A stretch of DNA of 8,545 bases from Deltaproteobacteria bacterium (GTDB lineage Bacteria > Desulfobacterota > Desulfobacteria > Desulfobacterales > JAUVGT01), in the NCBI GenBank assembly GCA_030593645.1, contig JAUVGT010000211.1:1-8545 (forward strand). Reading direction: 5' to 3'. This document shows positions 4,946 through 8,545 of the stretch, in pieces; the stretch's first letter is position 1; each line of letters begins with the position of its first letter. Below the pieces are notes generated by a model. That model searched no databases and was not told the origin of the DNA. It saw only the letters and a list, made by a program, of their open reading frames with translations. Made by a program: the position numbers and the translations under genes.

Positions 4946-6139
4946 TCAATCAACATATTCAAAACGGCCACCTGTAAATTCTTCGCTATATTCATCAGGC
5001 ATATGGGTTTCTTTATATTCTGGAGGCACCCAAACTTGTTTTATTTCTTTCTTACCAGGCACCCATTCTTTTCGTGTAGTAACTGCATCTTTATATTTTG
5101 TAACAAATTTCCCCGGTTTTTTAATAACTTTTTTTTCATAATAGCCTTCCCTAACAAGAATTCTTTTAGTCTCCCCTATTTTTATTAAAACCCCCTTTTT
5201 ACCTTTGTTTACCCACCTTACGTGTCTTTTTGGGTTTCTGTTGTATGCAATATGAAAAGATGTATTCTTTTTTATCGCAATTGCTGGTTCTTGAATTGGA
5301 AATTTATTAGCATATGTCCAGTTTTTTACTTTATCATAGGTAAAACTATAGATTTCTCTATGGCTTAACTTTCCATCATTATTATAATCTGAACTTCCTT
5401 TTAAGGCATCAACAAGATAATATGTGAAGACCCCATGCGATAATTTATCAGACTCAATTGCAACCTGATCCGATTTTGCAGAAGTAATTATCGTAACACC
5501 TTCTCTACTGATATCAGAGACCACACTATCTTTTGATACTGCGCGATATGGAAGGTTCTTTGCCTTGATGGCTTTAACACCTTTTCCAGCTCCACCGCTA
5601 TAACAGGAGTCTAAAAACACAATAATATTGTTACTGTTTATATTTTTGATTAAATATCCAAATATATCGTCAACAATACATGTATAAATTTTTCCATACT
5701 CAGCATCATAAGGGACTAAATATTCGTCTGTTCCGTCCTTTTCATCTTTTTCTTTACCCTTGTCTTCACCATATGTTCCATGCCCACTAAAATAAATCAA
5801 AACGATATCCTTTGGATGAGAATATTCCGCTAATCGGCTAAGCTCGTTCCTTATATTATTTTTTGTTGCCTGTTGGTCTAAAAGGACCGTTACTCGATCT
5901 ATTGGGAAATCTAAATTTTCAATTATAGTTTTACCTAAAGCCAGTACATCATTTCTAGGATATCTTAGCGTATCAAAAACCGGATCTTTATACTTAGAAA
6001 TACCAATAATTAGTGCATATTTGTTTTGAGTTCCAAATGGTCTAATGGCTTTTTCTTGTGAAAATGCAAATTGTGAGAATATTAATTGAATAATTATAAT
6101 ACTTAATCCTGTATATATAAATAATCTAGAAAAGATCAT
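4946..6139 (-). CDS. Secreted caspase-family (C14) cysteine protease with basic C-terminal tail
   Basis: This 397-aa protein has an AAGGGGAT site about 9 nt before ATG. Residues 1-28 are a signal peptide or membrane anchor. The caspase domain spans about 38-305: KYALIIGISKY, LIYFSGHGTYGED with catalytic His120, DGTDEYLVPYDA (136-146), and VFLDSCYSGG with nucleophile Cys179. Residues 251-262 (DYNNDGKLSHRE) form a complete EF-hand-type calcium loop, in the position where many bacterial caspase-like proteins carry one. From about 310 a Lys/Trp-rich tail repeats V-W-V-P-type motifs (KKGVLIKIGE, EWVPG, QVWVPPEY) and ends acidic. Metacaspase-like members usually cut after Arg or Lys and may need calcium; both are inferred here. 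The gene lies 24 bp after a lipoprotein gene, so the two are probably co-transcribed from promoter C and act together in the envelope or outside the cell. Confidence 0.9.
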   Translation of the reverse strand: MIFSRLFIYTGLSIIIIQLIFSQFAFSQEKAIRPFGTQNKYALIIGISKYKDPVFDTLRYPRNDVLALGKTIIENLDFPIDRVTVLLDQQATKNNIRNELSRLAEYSHPKDIVLIYFSGHGTYGEDKGKEKDEKDGTDEYLVPYDAEYGKIYTCIVDDIFGYLIKNINSNNIIVFLDSCYSGGAGKGVKAIKAKNLPYRAVSKDSVVSDISREGVTIITSAKSDQVAIESDKLSHGVFTYYLVDALKGSSDYNNDGKLSHREIYSFTYDKVKNWTYANKFPIQEPAIAIKKNTSFHIAYNRNPKRHVRWVNKGKKGVLIKIGETKRILVREGYYEKKVIKKPGKFVTKYKDAVTTRKEWVPGKKEIKQVWVPPEYKETHMPDEYSEEFTGGRFEYVD

Positions 6140-6163
6140 AATTATTTATCCCCTTAATTTTGC

Positions 6164-6706
6164 TTAATCCGAACCAGATAAAACTCGAAATGCTTTATAT
6201 AGTTTCAATGCCTTCTCTTTATTATCGGTGTTATATTGAAAAGAACTAGTATTACCACTATAATCTATATATTCAATCATTACTATAATTTTTTGGGCAT
6301 ATCCTAGTCCTGACTCTATTTGTTGAAATCGAGCCTTTATATCTGAAAATGCAACTGTCGTTTGATCACTAATCCATTGATACGGCGTCGAAGAGGAATT
6401 CGGTAAAGTGTTTCGAGGAGAAGTTTTGACATACAGTATTGTGAAACTTCCAGAATCGAGAGGACCGCAGAGTGTGCACCACCCGCAGTATAAGTCGTTT
6501 TCCGACCAAAATTCCCCCCCCCTCTTCCTAACTTTATCAGCACACTTAAAATTTGATTTTATAATTGAGAGAGCTTCGGAGTATGACATGTTTTCCATCT
6601 CTACCTGTTCTATTTCTTGAGGTGTGGCTATTTGAACTGCACATGATATAAGAAACATACATAAAAAGACTAAACAACATAATTGTGCAAATGTCTGAAC
6701 GCGCAT
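6164..6706 (-). CDS. Lipoprotein of unknown function, partner of the caspase-like protease
   Basis: This 180-aa protein has a GGGGGA site 5 nt before ATG. A hydrophobic segment ends in the lipobox LISC, so Cys22 is the predicted lipidated residue. The mature part has EALSIIKSNFKCADKVRKRG, then CGWCTLCG (Cys74, Cys77, Cys80), which with Cys55 could form disulfides or a metal site. Later parts (SFTILYVKTSP, TTVAFSDIKAR, KIIVMIEYID) look like an alternating alpha/beta domain. The ending NKEKALKLYKAFRVLS resembles short lipoproteins in which a DNA-binding-like or PH-like fold is common, but no family is recognised. It is the first gene of the operon containing the caspase. Possible roles are anchoring, activating or inhibiting the protease at the membrane; none is shown by the sequence. 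Confidence 0.75.
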   Translation of the reverse strand: MRVQTFAQLCCLVFLCMFLISCAVQIATPQEIEQVEMENMSYSEALSIIKSNFKCADKVRKRGGEFWSENDLYCGWCTLCGPLDSGSFTILYVKTSPRNTLPNSSSTPYQWISDQTTVAFSDIKARFQQIESGLGYAQKIIVMIEYIDYSGNTSSFQYNTDNKEKALKLYKAFRVLSGSD

Positions 6707-6794
6707 AATATTCCCCCTTTAGTCGTTTTTAATGACACCCTCTTTAAAGGCAAAATAAGATTACAAATTTATTGATATTTATCATCTATGAGGC

Positions 6795-6860
6795 ACTTTA
6801 GAACATTAATAAAACTAAGTCAACCTACCCTCCCCTAACCGCCTGTAACCGGCCGTAATC
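6795..6860 (-). promoter_or_regulatory. Promoter C with related G-rich upstream box, for the lipoprotein/caspase operon
   Basis: Minus strand: TTGACT (6823-6818), a 17-bp spacer and TAAAGT (6800-6795). The -35 and the next bases (TTGACTTAGTT.TATTAA) closely match promoter B. Immediately upstream is TTACAGGCGGTTAGGGGAGG and then GTAGG, a variant of the box at promoters A and B. Further upstream, 6914-6944 holds TTTTCAT with two ATGAAAA copies that can form a 7-bp hairpin. The lipoprotein ATG is about 90 bp downstream, leaving a sizeable leader. Confidence 0.55.
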
Positions 6861-7359
6861 CGACATGAAAATCCCTCAAAAGTTAACATAATTGGTTTTT
6901 ATCAGACGTTGGGTTTTCATGATCGATATGAAAATCGATGAAAATGGAAGGGACCGGGAATAAAAAAAGTTCGAAAAGTGGGTTTTTGAGGGTGTTTTAA
7001 AGTATGGGTTATTTGGCTCTCACACGGTCGTATTTTGATTATTTGCCCGTAATCGCAATTGAACATTTTTTATTTAAATACGGCTCCTGTAGATGATAGA
7101 TATTGAGCGAAAAGCCATGCAATGTCAACTTTTTCGGTTTCGCACCAACCATTTTCCCAGTTTCCTTTTACCTTCAAACCGTAACTTTCTGTTCAAATGC
7201 CCCCGCTGTTCCATGATCTGTGCCTATCTGAACGCGACAGAAGTGGTTTAAAAACCTTTAATCAGGCTCCGGCTTAAGGCGACTCATTATTAAGAAGATA
7301 GGGTGATCCGAGAAAACTCATAATATCGCTTCGTTCGGGCTCCTAAAGCTCTCAAGTTT
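6861..7359. other. Intergenic region with decayed coding sequence
   Basis: No intact gene. On the minus strand, 7070-7192 is an open frame of 40 codons containing KGNWENGWCETEKVDIAWLF, ending GAVFK, without a proper start. Upstream it is interrupted by TGA (7195-7193), where the related repeat at 4896 has TCA (Ser). Beyond that stop the frame continues as LKVFKPLLSRSDRHRSWNSG. This looks like the 3' end of a lost gene with a nonsense mutation. The rest (6861-7069 and 7260-7359) shows only short palindromes. Confidence 0.4.
7187..7214 (+). repeat. 28-bp direct repeat, copy 2 (partner 4896-4923)
   Basis: Matches 4896-4923 at 26 of 28 positions, in the same orientation and 2291 bp away. It lies in the decayed coding segment upstream of promoter C. 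The two copies flank the lipoprotein/caspase operon. Confidence 0.65.
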
Positions 7360-8545
7360 CTAAAAACTGTTCCTGATCATTTGAACAGCCCCTTTGGCCT
7401 GCTTCCGGACATAAGGATTATTATCTTTTTCCGCAATCTCTTCCAGTTTTTTAATTGCCTTTTCAGATTTCAGACCCAGATTGCCAAGCGCTTCCGCGCA
7501 ACCATAACGTACCGCGTGGTGTTCGTGATCCAGCCCTTTCATTAAATACGGCAGGGCTGATTCACCGATCTTTTTAATGGTTTCTTTTGCCTCGTGTGAT
7601 ACTCCGTTATCATAATCCGGAAATGATTCGATTAGAAGTGTAATACCTTTCGGATCTAAAGTGTTGATGTTTCCGAGAGTTAGGGCGCAGAAACGACGGA
7701 GCCTGCCTCCGTTGCGTCCAAAACCCTGCTGACCGAGATACTTGATCACGGTCTGTTCAGCCGGTTTGGCAGCGATGCCGATCTTTGAGAGCAGTTCGAT
7801 CGCCTTTAGCTTTTTTTCCCAGTCACCGGATCGCATATCATCCTCAAGGGCCTGTATGGTGGGGACATGCTCACATTTAATATTATTTTTCAGCATGTAT
7901 TCTGTTCGGTCTTCGACCTGGTATCTGTATCCTTTGTTCCTGGCAACCTCAACCGAATGGCAAATCAACCCCGCCAATGACGTGTTGATCACCTGAAGAT
8001 CTTTTTTATAGTCGGCTTTCCTGTTTTTGTTCTGGTCATATCGGTCATTGATCCTGGACTCGATGCTGCGTATTGTATCCGCGATTTCAGTCGCAAGTAG
8101 CGATGTTTTTTCTCTTGACCGGTAAAAACGGATTAATTGCTCCAACGCTTTTTTTTGCACGTCCCGTTTATGATCCACCAGGTAAATGGCTTCCAACAGG
8201 CCCGTTGCTTTTTTATTATATTTTTTATTATCCGGTATCACTTTTTGATATTTTTTAAACATGTATACCGGGTTGGACATATCCCCCTTGTGATAAACAT
8301 TGAGGCCCGAAAGAATAGAAAAGAACATAGATTCTTCGGTTACGTGGACCGGCCTGCCGATCTTTTTGGCCCGGGTCAGGTTCATGATTTCATCTATTCT
8401 CTTTCTGACCGTGGCTTTCTTTTCATTCTTGTTATTCAGCATGCTTGAAAGCGGGATATGCAAAGCCCAATCATTCATCTTTTTAAATGCAGAAAGGAGT
8501 GCATTCCATTCCTTATTATCGACTATTTTGTCCGCCGCTAAAAAT
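7360..8545 (-). CDS. HEAT-repeat protein, N-terminus beyond the window
   Basis: The frame is open from the right edge, with no stop between 8478 and 8545, so the ATG at 8478 is internal or at best optional. About 394 residues are visible, beginning AADKIVDNKEWNALLSAFKK. The first half is helical and highly charged (for example KKYNKKATGLLEAIYLVDHK), with no known domain recognised. The C-terminal 170 residues carry HEAT or PBS-lyase-type helical repeats: KLKAIELLSKIGIAAKPAEQ, RRFCALTLGNI, AKETIKKIGESALPYLMKGL, HHAVRYGCAEALGNLGLKSE and PYVRKQAKGAVQMI. Such repeats make protein-protein interaction scaffolds. The visible part shows no signal peptide. It has higher GC and better-ordered codons than the decayed region next to it. 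Function and partners are unknown; it may be unrelated to the caspase operon. Confidence 0.75.
   Translation of the reverse strand, partial: FLAADKIVDNKEWNALLSAFKKMNDWALHIPLSSMLNNKNEKKATVRKRIDEIMNLTRAKKIGRPVHVTEESMFFSILSGLNVYHKGDMSNPVYMFKKYQKVIPDNKKYNKKATGLLEAIYLVDHKRDVQKKALEQLIRFYRSREKTSLLATEIADTIRSIESRINDRYDQNKNRKADYKKDLQVINTSLAGLICHSVEVARNKGYRYQVEDRTEYMLKNNIKCEHVPTIQALEDDMRSGDWEKKLKAIELLSKIGIAAKPAEQTVIKYLGQQGFGRNGGRLRRFCALTLGNINTLDPKGITLLIESFPDYDNGVSHEAKETIKKIGESALPYLMKGLDHEHHAVRYGCAEALGNLGLKSEKAIKKLEEIAEKDNNPYVRKQAKGAVQMIRNSF

Noticed and set aside
6815..7215. Integron attC-like sites suggested by short AAC/GTT motifs and repeated intergenic sequence
   Set aside because: No paired RYYYAAC...GTTRRRY core with the right spacing was found. 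The repeated intergenic sequence is better explained as promoters.
7070..7260. Selenoprotein with in-frame UGA
   Set aside because: No start codon or SECIS was identified, and the relative has Ser at this position, so a nonsense mutation is simpler.
1..8545. CRISPR array, tRNA or rRNA
   Set aside because: No regularly spaced repeats and no cloverleaf or rRNA-like sequence were noticed on either strand.

Overview
The window looks like an accessory, rearranged region of a Gram-negative bacterium. GC is modest (about 40% by eye). Nearly every intact gene encodes an exported product: Sec signal peptides, one lipobox lipoprotein, a periplasmic or secreted nuclease and a secreted caspase-like protease. 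That mix with TPR and HEAT-repeat proteins is typical of large-genome, behaviourally complex lineages such as Desulfobacterota or their relatives. The taxonomic guess is inference; no rRNA or core gene is present.

Layout, left to right. All intact genes except one read leftward (minus strand). (1) Positions 1-2018 carry a direct duplication with a period of 1829 bp. Each copy has an N-terminal fragment resembling NUC1-type endonucleases, overlapping (ATGA) the start of a secreted beta-propeller protein. Only the first 14 codons of the left propeller copy are in the window; the right copy is complete (753-1871). (2) At 2018-2197 lies a 180-bp AT-rich element with 22-bp inverted ends. It abuts the right nuclease fragment and truncates a small ORF (2159-2305) that follows an intact DNA/RNA non-specific endonuclease (2322-3038). 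(3) A small conserved-looking protein (3317-3736) follows. (4) A 511-bp element (3900-4410) with 36-38-bp inverted ends of Tn3 type carries the first part of a DUF4158/Tn3-type transposase. (5) Immediately beyond it are the only forward-strand coding signals: a beheaded, frameshifted TPR gene (4423-4681) and a short signal-peptide ORF (4718-4936). (6) A lipoprotein-caspase pair (6164-6706, 4946-6139) forms a two-gene operon. (7) After about 650 bp holding a promoter and decayed coding sequence comes a HEAT-repeat protein that runs off the right edge.

The most interesting structure is regulatory. Three separate leftward transcription units (nuclease-fragment/propeller, NUC1 nuclease, lipoprotein/caspase) each have the same TTGACTTA -35 region, preceded by a related G-rich box of the form TTACCCAGGG..AGG..GGGTA (minus strand). 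Two of the three copies match over 42 bp at about 83%. This suggests a small regulon of exported degradative or binding proteins: a nuclease, a caspase-like protease with a lipoprotein partner, and a propeller protein. It could be a cell-death, predation or antagonism system, but that function is inference.

The second theme is decay and mobility: tandem duplication, two inverted-repeat elements, beheaded genes, recurrent short leader sequences and a 28-bp repeat.
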